From: an uncultured Myxococcales bacterium
GTDB lineage: Bacteria; Myxococcota_A; UBA9042; DTJE01
Direction of reading: 5' to 3'
DNA: 64,000 nucleotides
Assembly: GCA_903857665.1 (NCBI GenBank)
Contig: CAIOFV010000105.1
Coordinates: forward strand, 62,001 to 126,000
Under the pieces are notes generated by a model. That model was not told the origin of the DNA. It made no database searches and worked only from the letters and a program-made list of their open reading frames with translations. A program made the translations under genes and the position numbers. Position 1 is the first letter of the stretch. Each line of letters begins with the position of its first letter. Shown piece after piece: positions 36,228-44,135 of this stretch.

Positions 36228-36962
36228 TCAGCGCTCGCCCTGGATCTTGAGGGTCGTGGCGGCGATGCCCCAACCGGTGGCGGTGTTGATATATGCGGGA
36301 TACTCGATGCCGTCCTCCCACATCTTCCAGACGAACTCGCCGTGATACATGGCGGAAAGATCCTGTCCCCGCCGCTCGCGAGGCAACCTGTCGGCCAACA
36401 GCATCGTGAAGTTGCAGATGGCGTCGTCGCCGCTACCTGAAATGTTCCCCTGGTAGGGCCAGTTCGGTGGAGCCTTTTCCCGCATCGGACATGCCCGGGA
36501 AACCCGCATCGATTCGAGGGCCGGCAGTGGAACGAGGGAGGACACGAAGATTAATCGGCCAGCGCCCGGCATCTCGGGCCCGGCCACCCAGGGATAGGGG
36601 TCGGGCCGGAGAGGGATCCCGAACTGGTCCAGAGGTCGAGGTCCCCACGACCAGAGCAGGGTCCAGGAGTAGAGGGAATGCTCGATGAGGACGTAGGACC
36701 ACGTGAAGGGCAACGGGTGCGATTGCAGGTGAATCCGATCCCCGGGATGGATTCGAGCTGGGCCGGGAAGGCTGGCAAGGTCGATGCGGCGAAATCCATT
36801 TGCGGAGGGCTGTTCGAGATAGAACGTGCCGTCTGCAACGACCATGTATAGCGGGGCGCCAGAAATGACCCACTCCCGACTTGGACCCGTCTGGACAGGC
36901 CCAGAAGGTCCGGACCAGGCCAAGATCACGTACAGGCTCCAGGCAACTAGACTCGCGAACAT
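36228..36962 (-). CDS. Membrane-anchored partner of the caspase-like protein
   Basis: A 244-residue protein with an N-terminal anchor (about residues 2-17) and no other span. The rest is aromatic-rich (FTWSYVLIEHSLYSWTLLWS, VWKMWEDGIEYPAY) with two cysteines late in the chain. I do not recognise a family. Its ATG overlaps the caspase stop (TGATG), so the two are made together. Base composition looks less GC-rich than the flanking genes (by eye), which hints at recent transfer of the pair. It could be the membrane target or substrate of the protease, or an inhibitor; all are inference. Confidence 0.7.
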   Translation of the reverse strand: MFASLVAWSLYVILAWSGPSGPVQTGPSREWVISGAPLYMVVADGTFYLEQPSANGFRRIDLASLPGPARIHPGDRIHLQSHPLPFTWSYVLIEHSLYSWTLLWSWGPRPLDQFGIPLRPDPYPWVAGPEMPGAGRLIFVSSLVPLPALESMRVSRACPMREKAPPNWPYQGNISGSGDDAICNFTMLLADRLPRERRGQDLSAMYHGEFVWKMWEDGIEYPAYINTATGWGIAATTLKIQGER

Positions 36963-38305
36963 CAGCCCAGTTTCTCCGGTCGGGGTGGAAGGTTCAGGGC
37001 TTGATTCTGCAGGTCATCCAGCCAATCCAATTGGTCACCTAACGTACGTACGTCCGTGATGGTCTCCGGCGGAACCCTCAGAGGGCGGCCTGACTTGGAG
37101 GCAACCTCATGGGCGGCCTGTCTCAGCGCCGCGATTCGGCGGGTCCATATCTGCAACGCCAATGGAGCCAGGCGCTGTTCCAGACGAGTCCGGATGGCCC
37201 GCAAGCGGTCGAGTTCGGCATCGCGAGCCTTGCGGTCGGCCTCGGAGAAGCCCTTAAGATCCTGTCCTTTCAGCTTCTGAATCGACTGTAGCACCGACCC
37301 GACACGCTGTTCCCACACCGCCGAGAACCGCTTCAGATCCCTGCGCGCCGCCTCGGCCAATGCGATCGCCTTCGGCAGCCCATCCCCGGACGCCGGCGCC
37401 GGCCCTCGTTTCGACCGGGCGATCTGCTCGGACATCACCGTCCGCACCGCGGCGCCGGAATGGCAACTGTCCAGGATGAAGGACATCCGGGCCCCACGCT
37501 GCACTGCCTGATCGACATACTCCGAAATCGCCGCGTTGGGGAGGATGTCCCCGGGCAACTGCCCGTACAGGATCCCGACCAGGCCCTGGGGCAACCCGTG
37601 GCCCGAGAAGTAGCCGACCACTTCGTCGTCAGGCCCGGCGCCATCGACCAGCGCCTCGTACTCCTCGCGCATCTGCTCCGCGGTGGCGTCCGCCGCGGTC
37701 TGCACCTCGAAGCCCCGGGACCTCAGTTGATCCTGGAACTTCATCGCCTCCTCGGCCGGCGTCTTCAGCCCGGAAACGGCAACATAGTTCTGGTTCGCCA
37801 CCAGCGCGGCCCGCTTGCGGCCGGACCGGAAGTTCTTCGGAGCCGGCTGCCCGCCACCGACCTGGGCGATCGTCGGGTGGTGCTCCGCCTGCTCCGGATT
37901 CCCGACCACCAGATCGCGCGTGGCGACTTCTTCCAGCACCTGGCCCAGGTCCTGCCCGGGGTGCTGCGCCAGTACCTCCTGCAACGCCGGGGCGAACGAA
38001 TTGTCGAACGCCCACTCCCGGGGCCCGGCGGCGGCAACCACCGTGGCGGAACCTCGGGGCACGGCAGGATCCCCGGTCGGTCGGGCCGAACCCGCACCCC
38101 CGGCACGGCCCGGGTCCCGAGGGCCCGAGGTGCCGCCCGGACTCAACCGCCGCGCCCCCTCCTCGTACCCCAGGCCCCGGACCTCGCGACGCAACGCGGT
38201 CTTCGGACTCGGCCGACGCGACGCCTCGGGCGCCGACGAGGACGTCCCTTCCGTGCCGGAATTCCTGCTTTTTTCGGGAACCTGACGTTCGACGTCCGCT
38301 TCCAT
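36962..38305 (-). CDS. Caspase-fold (C14) cysteine protease
   Basis: A 447-residue protein without signal peptide. The caspase-like domain (about 164-300) has both catalytic residues: H236 in GYFSGHG and C281 in LDSCHSGA, after the strand RAALVANQNY. Residues 1-60 are low-complexity with ALRREVRGLGYEEGARRLS (37-55), a short helical motif similar to the leader seen in some proteins linked to contractile injection systems (from memory, uncertain). The C-terminus (315-440) is helical and coiled-coil-like. The ribosome site is weak (GGGGCG), and an inverted repeat lies 61-82 bases upstream. Downstream and coupled is the membrane-anchored gene. Bacterial members often act in regulated cell death or defence; which, if any, applies here is unknown. 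Confidence 0.85.
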   Translation of the reverse strand: MEADVERQVPEKSRNSGTEGTSSSAPEASRRPSPKTALRREVRGLGYEEGARRLSPGGTSGPRDPGRAGGAGSARPTGDPAVPRGSATVVAAAGPREWAFDNSFAPALQEVLAQHPGQDLGQVLEEVATRDLVVGNPEQAEHHPTIAQVGGGQPAPKNFRSGRKRAALVANQNYVAVSGLKTPAEEAMKFQDQLRSRGFEVQTAADATAEQMREEYEALVDGAGPDDEVVGYFSGHGLPQGLVGILYGQLPGDILPNAAISEYVDQAVQRGARMSFILDSCHSGAAVRTVMSEQIARSKRGPAPASGDGLPKAIALAEAARRDLKRFSAVWEQRVGSVLQSIQKLKGQDLKGFSEADRKARDAELDRLRAIRTRLEQRLAPLALQIWTRRIAALRQAAHEVASKSGRPLRVPPETITDVRTLGDQLDWLDDLQNQALNLPPRPEKLG

Positions 38306-38365
38306 GACGCCCCGTTGGACCGCGACGGGACGAAGCCATAGCACGATCCATTCCGGGGGGGGAAT

Positions 38366-38387
38366 CCAGAATCTGCACGATTCCAGG
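38366..38387. promoter_or_regulatory. Inverted repeat upstream of the caspase gene
   Basis: CCAGAATC 38366-38373 and GATTCCAGG 38379-38387 are nearly exact reverse complements around TGCAC. It lies 61-82 bases before the caspase ATG and 51-73 bases before the divergent promoter at 38439, a place suited to an operator. Confidence 0.35.
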
Positions 38388-38438
38388 CATTCCCAGGGTC
38401 CTCCCTTCGGTCGGCCCATCGGTCGCCCCGCCAGTCGG

Positions 38439-38467
38439 TTGAACCTCCCCCCCGCAATCGGTATGAT
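38439..38467 (+). promoter_or_regulatory. Sigma-70-like promoter of the MYXO-CTERM-like gene
   Basis: TTGAAC at 38439-38444, 17 bases, TATGAT at 38462-38467. This is one of the best consensus matches in the window and leaves a leader of about 20 bases containing GGAGG before the ATG at 38495. Confidence 0.7.
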
Positions 38468-38494
38468 GATTTCGTCCCACGTTCGGAGGCGCCC

Positions 38495-39289
38495 ATGAAG
38501 ACGCTTGCCATCGGCCGCCTGACGCTGCTGGCCGCGCCCCTGGCGGTCTTCGCGGTCGTCCTGCCGGCCCGGTCGAACCCCATGGTCACCGAAGGCGCGC
38601 ACGGCCTGCAGGTGCCTCAGACCTTCCACGCCCAGGTCACGTGGTACTGTGCCAGCGGCTTCGGCTCGTGCGTGGCGCCGGACCCGCTGCAACGGGACGG
38701 AACCACGCTTTCGCTGGCCTGGCAGCAGGCGTCGGTATCGACCAACACGGGCAGCGGCGTCACGGGGGTGACCGCCTTCCAGGTGTGCGACTGCAACCTG
38801 GCCGTGGCGACCTACCAGTACCTGATCACGCCGGCGGCGGGCGCCAACGACTACGGGCCTTCGACCTACACGGTCCCGGTGGCCATCGTCGATCCGCCTC
38901 CCGGTCCCCAGGCGTCTCCCGACGTTTCCGGGGCGGACCTGCTGCCCTGGGACCAGCCCGACCCGCCGTGGCCGCAGGGCATCGACTGCGTCGCCTGGTG
39001 CGCGAACCCGCCGGTCCCGGAGACCGTGCCGGACACGCCGACTGCGGACGTGCCGAGTGCGGACGTGCCGAATACCGAACTCCCGGCAGCGGACGTGGTT
39101 CTCCCGGACCTGCCCGCGGCCACCGACGTCCCCGTGGCCCAGGACATTCCCCCGGTCACCCAGCCGGACACCGGCAGCGGCAAGGGATGCGTCGCCGGGG
39201 CCCTCGCGACGCCCGCCGCCGGCCTGCCCCTCGCCGCGGCATTCGTGCTGCTGGCGCTGACCCGCCTTCGCCGCCGGCGCGAGTCGTGA
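38495..39289 (+). CDS. Secreted protein with MYXO-CTERM-like C-terminus
   Basis: A 264-residue exported protein: signal peptide to about residue 27, a beta-rich body with cysteine pairs (WYCASGFGSC, CDCN), an Asp/Val/Pro-rich linker (150-225) and a C-terminal tripartite sorting region: GKGC, a hydrophobic helix (AAAFVLLALT) and an Arg cluster (RLRRRR). This matches the MYXO-CTERM pattern (TIGR03901), in which the Cys is the processing site. GGAGG precedes the ATG. The stop overlaps an in-frame GTG of the next gene by 4 bases. Confidence 0.85.
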   Translation: MKTLAIGRLTLLAAPLAVFAVVLPARSNPMVTEGAHGLQVPQTFHAQVTWYCASGFGSCVAPDPLQRDGTTLSLAWQQASVSTNTGSGVTGVTAFQVCDCNLAVATYQYLITPAAGANDYGPSTYTVPVAIVDPPPGPQASPDVSGADLLPWDQPDPPWPQGIDCVAWCANPPVPETVPDTPTADVPSADVPNTELPAADVVLPDLPAATDVPVAQDIPPVTQPDTGSGKGCVAGALATPAAGLPLAAAFVLLALTRLRRRRES

Positions 39290-39339
39290 TCCCGGCACCT
39301 TCGCGCCCCACCGGGACCCGACCCCGCCACGGCATCTGC

Positions 39340-40944
39340 ATGCCCGGCCGGAACCCGCCCCTGCCCCTGGCCCTGCTGGCAGCCGCGCTGCTGCTGCTCC
39401 CCGCCTGCGGCCGGATCCGCCACACCGCGATTCCCGCCGGGCCGACCTCGCCGTTCACGATCGAATGGGACCCGGCGACGGGCAAGGGCGCGGTGATCCA
39501 GGCCCTGCCTGCGGGCGACCGCTTCCGGGTGTGCCTGCAGTGCCGCTACCCCGGCTACACGGGCGGGCTGTGGATCGGCAGCCAGAACGGTCCGGGCTTC
39601 CGCTGGCTGCCTGTGGTCGGCGAGGCGGGCGGCCTGGCGGATGTCGGCCTGTTCTGCGCCCAGGACGAAAGCCTGGTGGACCTCGACGACGGGGCCGAAT
39701 ACGTGCCGGGGTGGTCGGAAAATATCGGGCGCGGCGACGACGGGGTGAAGTTGGCGTACATCGACGGCCAGATCCTGGACGACGGCACGGGCCCCGACGG
39801 GGTGGTGCTGCGATCGGTCAACCGGGCCGGCGGCCTGGAAGTCACACGCTACCTCTCCTGGCCCCGGGAATCGGCCTTCGTGATCATCGCGTCCCTCATC
39901 CACAACACCGGGGACCGCCCGCGCCGGCTGGCCTTGTGGACCGGCGACGACCCCTGGGTGGGCCGGTACTCGACATCCGAAGGCGACATCGGCTGGACCG
40001 CGGACGGCCTGGTGCTGACCGAGTCCCGCATCCCGGGCGCGACGTTCCGGTACGGCGGCATCGCCGACCTGGGCAACCCGCTGCTGGGCGACCGCCCCGG
40101 GGCCTTTTCGGGCGTGGCGAACCTGATCGTGCCCGACCCGTCGCTGCCCCCGCCGGACGTGGTGTACTTCGCAAACGGCTTCGCGCACCGGGACGCCGAC
40201 ATCGACCCGCTGCGGGCGCTGGAGCCGTGGACGCCCACCGCGATCAACCTGGGCTGGACCGCGATCGACCTGCCGGCCGGTGGCACGGCGACGTTCCGCT
40301 ACGCGCTGGGCCGCGCCGATTTCGCCGGCGACGGCCTGCCCCACCCCCCGCCGATCCCGCCCCGGGCCTGGGGGTTCGACGCGGTGTGGGACGAGGCCTT
40401 CCGCGAGGCCGGCCCGCCGCCGCCCGCATCCCCCCGCGAGGGGACGGGCCTCCCGGTGCGCTTCGCCGCCGAACGCATCCGGATGACCGTGGAACCCGGC
40501 CGCATGCGCCTGGACGCACGCTACGAGATCGCCAACCGCACGGACGGCGCGCAGTCGCTGTCGCTGCTGTACCCGTTCCCGATCGACGGCGACCACCCGT
40601 ACCCGGATGCGATCGAGGTCGAGGGCGTCCCGTGGCGGCAGGTGGACCGGGGGATCGTGTGGCGCCTGGACCTGGGCCCGCGGGAAACGAAGGCCATCAC
40701 CGTCCGCTACTCCCAGGCGTGCCTGCGGCCGGCCGCCCGGTACATCCTGACCACGACCGGCCGCTGGGGGGCGCCGCTGGGACACGCGTCGTTCGAGGTC
40801 CGCTGGCCGGCCACCCTCGCGGACGTGCGGGTGTCGTACCCCGGGGCCATCACCGACGACGGCCCCGAGCGCGTGCTGAGCTTCGACGCCGCGGACTTCC
40901 GTCCCGACCGCGACCTCGCGGTGACGTGGACGCCGCCCCCCTGA
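39340..40944 (+). CDS. Large lipoprotein, unknown function
   Basis: A 534-residue lipoprotein: signal peptide with lipobox LLPAC (Cys near residue 25). The mature protein is beta-rich and continuous, with strands such as VTRYLSWPRESAFVIIASLI and a C-terminal domain (about 380-530) resembling an immunoglobulin/DUF4139-like sandwich (RMRLDARYEIANRTDG). No catalytic motif recognised. A GTG at 39286, which overlaps the previous stop, would give a longer N-terminus; the ATG at 39340 is preferred because it directly starts the signal peptide. Likely co-transcribed with the MYXO-CTERM-like gene. Confidence 0.75.
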   Translation: MPGRNPPLPLALLAAALLLLPACGRIRHTAIPAGPTSPFTIEWDPATGKGAVIQALPAGDRFRVCLQCRYPGYTGGLWIGSQNGPGFRWLPVVGEAGGLADVGLFCAQDESLVDLDDGAEYVPGWSENIGRGDDGVKLAYIDGQILDDGTGPDGVVLRSVNRAGGLEVTRYLSWPRESAFVIIASLIHNTGDRPRRLALWTGDDPWVGRYSTSEGDIGWTADGLVLTESRIPGATFRYGGIADLGNPLLGDRPGAFSGVANLIVPDPSLPPPDVVYFANGFAHRDADIDPLRALEPWTPTAINLGWTAIDLPAGGTATFRYALGRADFAGDGLPHPPPIPPRAWGFDAVWDEAFREAGPPPPASPREGTGLPVRFAAERIRMTVEPGRMRLDARYEIANRTDGAQSLSLLYPFPIDGDHPYPDAIEVEGVPWRQVDRGIVWRLDLGPRETKAITVRYSQACLRPAARYILTTTGRWGAPLGHASFEVRWPATLADVRVSYPGAITDDGPERVLSFDAADFRPDRDLAVTWTPPP

Positions 40945-41129
40945 TCGACCGGTTTCCTGCCGGCCGGATCCATCACGAAGACCCGCGGAACTACCGGGAC
41001 GAAGGGCACGTCCGGCGCGAGTCGCTTGCCCACGCATCGACCGAGGTCGAAACGATCCTGGCCGGCTGACGTTGACGGTCCCCGGCGCCGGTGCGATCCT
41101 GACGACGGGCCCTCCCCCCGGAGTTCGCC

Positions 41130-41810
41130 ATGCGCCGCAGCATCGTTGCTTCCCTGCTCCCCTGCGTGCTGCTGCTGGCCGCTCCGGCCCGCGCCGACGA
41201 GCCGAAGACGGAGGCTGCCGCCGCACCCGCCACACCCGCCACCTCCACAGCCGCGAAGCCCGCCGAGAACAAGGACTGGGCACGCGCGGACGGCCCCCGC
41301 TTGAACATCGGCATCGACCTGGACATGTCGGGCGCCGCGACGGCGATCGCCGCGCCCGGCGGCGGCCACGAGTCCAACGTGGGCGTGATGGCGCTGATCG
41401 CCTACGAAACCAGCAAGATCTTCGCGATGACGATCCGGGGCGGCTACCTGGGCAGCTTCATCCGCGGCAACACCAGGGGCACCACGTCGAACGGGTTCCT
41501 GGCACCGGTGCTGGTCGGGTTCCGGCTGCAACTGCCGCTGTCGTTCTTCCGCTTCCACATCGAGGGAGCGATGGGCTACGCGTACGGCAACCGCTTCAGC
41601 CGGTGGGTCAGCAGCGGCAAGGGCGCCTCCCGGCACCAGATGGTGGCGGACCTGCGGTTCGGCGCCGCGGTGTTCTTCAATTCCTACCTGTCGGTGGACG
41701 CCGCGCTGTTCTACCGCCTGCCCAACGTGCTGGTCCGGGTCGTCGATTCGAAATCGTCGGAGTACGCCCACACGATCGGGGCGACGCTGGGCGTGGGGTT
41801 CCACTTCTGA
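41130..41810 (+). CDS. Outer-membrane beta-barrel protein
   Basis: A 226-residue protein with a signal peptide cut near ARA-DE (residue 22), an Ala/Pro/Lys linker, then about eight amphipathic strands ending in LGVGFHF, a terminal aromatic as in outer-membrane barrels. Size suits an eight-stranded OmpA/OmpW-like barrel. CGGAG lies near the ATG. No ligand can be assigned. The 185 bases before it show no further gene that I trust. Confidence 0.72.
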   Translation: MRRSIVASLLPCVLLLAAPARADEPKTEAAAAPATPATSTAAKPAENKDWARADGPRLNIGIDLDMSGAATAIAAPGGGHESNVGVMALIAYETSKIFAMTIRGGYLGSFIRGNTRGTTSNGFLAPVLVGFRLQLPLSFFRFHIEGAMGYAYGNRFSRWVSSGKGASRHQMVADLRFGAAVFFNSYLSVDAALFYRLPNVLVRVVDSKSSEYAHTIGATLGVGFHF

Positions 41811-41853
41811 AGGCGCCGGTCCCGATCCCGGGGCCTCGCGGGCACGGACGGCC

Positions 41854-43068
41854 CTACCTTCCCTCCGCCTCCAGGCATTCCCGGTACAGGCAGCGCAGGA
41901 AGTCGGCGCCCGGACGCTGGTACAGGTGCATCGCCCCGCCCCGGCACCAGTCCCAGTGCGGGCAGTCGGTGCACGGCCCGCGGTGCGCCCACGAACGGTC
42001 GCGCAGGTTCTGGTAGCGGGTTTCCCAGACGTCCTTGAAGCGCTCCAGCCGGATGTTGCCCTGGTCGAAGGCGTCCGTCAGTTCCGGGCAGGCCCCGATG
42101 CGGCCGTCGGACTTGATGCCGCCCACCTCGACGCCGGCCCGGCACTGGCACAGGTACGGCCGCACGACGCCCTCGAAGCGCCAGCCCAGGAAGCCCTCCT
42201 CGGAGAACTCGGGCACCGGCAACCGCTTGTCCTGGCGGGCCGTCCGGATCCACTCCAGCAGGGCCCGGACATCGCGGGGGCCCGGCACCAGGTCGGGGCG
42301 CTCGCCGGCCCGGCCGATGGGCATCACGGGCGCGACGCGCCACAACGGGATGCGCATCTGCGCCAGGCGCACGCGCATCGCCTCCAGCGTCGGCATCGCG
42401 GGCGTCGTGATGGTCGAAATGATCTCCAGCTTGCCCGCGTACCCGGCGGCCCGAAGGTGCCCGATCGCCGCCTCGGCCTTCGCCCAGACACCCGCGCCCC
42501 TCAGCCGGTCGTTGACCTCGGGCGGCCCGTCCAGGCTGATCGAGATGGACCCGATGCGGGCGGCGACCAGGTCCCGCGCCCAGGCCGCGTCCAGCAGTTG
42601 GCCGTTGGTGACCATGCCGTAGGGGAAGCCGCAATCCCGCAGCGCGTGGAAGACGTCCAGGATGCCGGGCTTCAGCAGCGTTTCGCCGCCGGTCACGGCC
42701 ACCATGATGCCGGGCGCGTGGAAGTCCGCAGCGATCTGCCGAACCACCTGGGCCCACTCGGCGCTGGTCAGTTCGGCGGCGTCCTCGCGCCCGGTGCACG
42801 ACGACCCGCAGTAGGCGCAGGCCAGGTTGCAGCGGCGCGTGACCTCCAGGAACAGGTACCGCAGGGGATGGGTCGCGGCCTTGCGCGCCAGCAGTTCCGC
42901 GTGCCCACGCCACATCCGGGCGTGGCGCTCGCGCAGATCGTCGCCCGCGACGGCATCACCGGGGGTCGCGGGGAGTTCATCCGCCTTTCCGCCCAGGCGC
43001 ACAGGCAGAGGCGACGGGTTTCCGAAGGAAGCTCTAGCCGGAGCCGAAGCCGTCTTGGGCTCATCCAT
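41854..43068 (-). CDS. Radical SAM/SPASM enzyme, likely peptide or protein maturase
   Basis: A 404-residue enzyme. The SAM-binding [4Fe-4S] motif CNLACAYC has C80, C84 and C87. The body shows the family strands VAVTGGETLLKPG and SISISLDGPPEVND. The C-terminal SPASM part has QC, GACPEL, CTDCPHWDWC and a final CLYREC, enough for auxiliary clusters. SPASM enzymes mature ribosomal peptides (thioether, Cys-linked or epimerised residues) or act as anaerobic sulfatase-type modifiers. The start lies 2 bases after the stop of the six-Cys repeat gene, so that protein is the likely substrate. The ribosome site is poor, which fits translational coupling. Confidence 0.9.
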   Translation of the reverse strand: MDEPKTASAPARASFGNPSPLPVRLGGKADELPATPGDAVAGDDLRERHARMWRGHAELLARKAATHPLRYLFLEVTRRCNLACAYCGSSCTGREDAAELTSAEWAQVVRQIAADFHAPGIMVAVTGGETLLKPGILDVFHALRDCGFPYGMVTNGQLLDAAWARDLVAARIGSISISLDGPPEVNDRLRGAGVWAKAEAAIGHLRAAGYAGKLEIISTITTPAMPTLEAMRVRLAQMRIPLWRVAPVMPIGRAGERPDLVPGPRDVRALLEWIRTARQDKRLPVPEFSEEGFLGWRFEGVVRPYLCQCRAGVEVGGIKSDGRIGACPELTDAFDQGNIRLERFKDVWETRYQNLRDRSWAHRGPCTDCPHWDWCRGGAMHLYQRPGADFLRCLYRECLEAEGR

Positions 43069-43070
43069 GG

Positions 43071-43904
43071 TCAGGGCGTCTTCGGCTGGCACACCGGGTA
43101 GTTGACCGTGCCGCCGCATCCGTCATCGACCGGGTTGTTCTGGTTGCAGACCCAGTCGGCCCCGTAGGCATCCTGGCACTCGGCATCCGACGTGCATGGC
43201 GGCGGGCCGTACCAGCCCATCGGCGGGCAGTCCTTCGGGGTGTCCAGCACGACGTCGGGCGGGATCGCGTCCACGGAGGTGTCGGAGGGGATCACGTCTT
43301 CCGACACCGGCCTCTGGGCGCAGACGTACCACGAGCCGCCGGTGCAGGGATCCGTGACCGGGTGCTCCTTGTCGCAGATCCACTCGGATCCGTACGTGGC
43401 GCAGTTCTCGTCGCTGGTGCACGGCGGCGGGCCATAGGCGACCACCGGCAGGCAGTCCTTCGGCGCGTCCAGGGGAAGGTCGGGCGTCACGGCGTCCAGG
43501 GGGACGTCGCCCGGACGGCACAGGGGCCACGTGACCTGCTGGCCGCAGTTCTCGTACACGTTGGCGGTGTCGCAGTACCAGCCGGCGCCTTCCCGCTGCA
43601 CGCAGTCGGCGTCGGTGCCGCAGGGCTGGGGGCCGTAGTACGCCATCGCCTGGCAGTCCGCGGGCACGTCGGGCACCACCGGCACGTCCACGGAGGGCAC
43701 GTCCACCGCGGGAACGTCCGACACCGCGGCGTCGGGTACGTCCTGATCGACCTGTACGTCGGGCGCCGGCCCGTAGAGGGCCTGGGGGATGCAGGCCTGC
43801 TGGCCCATCCACAGGCCGCCCGACAGCAGCATCCACAGCCACCGGGTCGCCGTGCCGACCTTCGTCCGGCCCAGTTCGATCAGTGCCATCAACACCATCA
43901 GCAT
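43071..43904 (-). CDS. Triple six-cysteine repeat protein, candidate substrate of the radical SAM enzyme
   Basis: A 277-residue protein. An N-terminal hydrophobic segment (about 22-37) is followed by C38 (QQAC, a poor lipobox), LYGPAPDV and an Asp/Val/Pro linker. Then come three repeats of about 70 residues with six Cys each: C84/95/101/111/120/129, C151/162/168/177/187/195 and C226/237/243/253/263/272. Each begins C-x4/5-YGPxPC-x2-D-x2-C, has GxxWxC and ends in a C-x8/9-C pair. Repeats are joined by Asp/Pro linkers. GAGG lies 5 bases before the ATG; later ATGs (43898 and 43889) are possible. Similar YGPP-bearing lipoproteins paired with radical SAM enzymes are known in Bacteroidetes; here the link is position. 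Confidence 0.85.
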   Translation of the reverse strand: MLMVLMALIELGRTKVGTATRWLWMLLSGGLWMGQQACIPQALYGPAPDVQVDQDVPDAAVSDVPAVDVPSVDVPVVPDVPADCQAMAYYGPQPCGTDADCVQREGAGWYCDTANVYENCGQQVTWPLCRPGDVPLDAVTPDLPLDAPKDCLPVVAYGPPPCTSDENCATYGSEWICDKEHPVTDPCTGGSWYVCAQRPVSEDVIPSDTSVDAIPPDVVLDTPKDCPPMGWYGPPPCTSDAECQDAYGADWVCNQNNPVDDGCGGTVNYPVCQPKTP

Positions 43905-43934
43905 GCCGGCCTCGCGTCTCTCCCCACGTTCGAC

Positions 43935-43964
43935 ATTCTACGAGACCCGACCGGTCTTTTGCCA
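43935..43964 (-). promoter_or_regulatory. Candidate promoter of the Cys-repeat/radical SAM pair
   Basis: On the minus strand, TGGCAA (43964-43959), 18 bases, TAGAAT (43940-43935), about 30 bases before the ATG at 43904. The -10 is 5/6; the -35 is weak. Confidence 0.45.
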
Positions 43965-44085
43965 GTGGGCAGCCCGGCGGGGATCGGGCTCGAAACGCTT
44001 CGGTGACCGGCGGCATGGCTGTGAACCGAGCACTTCCGCCTGCAGCCGGCGGGCGCGAGGGGTGCTGTCCGCACGGCACCCGACC

Positions 44086-44114
44086 TTGCCGCACCCGGTT
44101 CGGGCGGGTACAGT
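44086..44114 (+). promoter_or_regulatory. Sigma-70-like promoter of the activase gene
   Basis: TTGCCG at 44086-44091, 17 bases, TACAGT at 44109-44114. The leader to the GTG at 44136 would be about 15-20 bases and contains GGAGG. Confidence 0.55.
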
Positions 44115-44135
44115 GCCCCAAACCCGGAGGCGCTC

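Noticed and set aside
40926-41069. Small plus-strand frame (GTG start, 47 codons) between two genes
   Set aside because: It has no ribosome site, overlaps the previous gene and shows no family pattern; probably random open frame in high-GC DNA.
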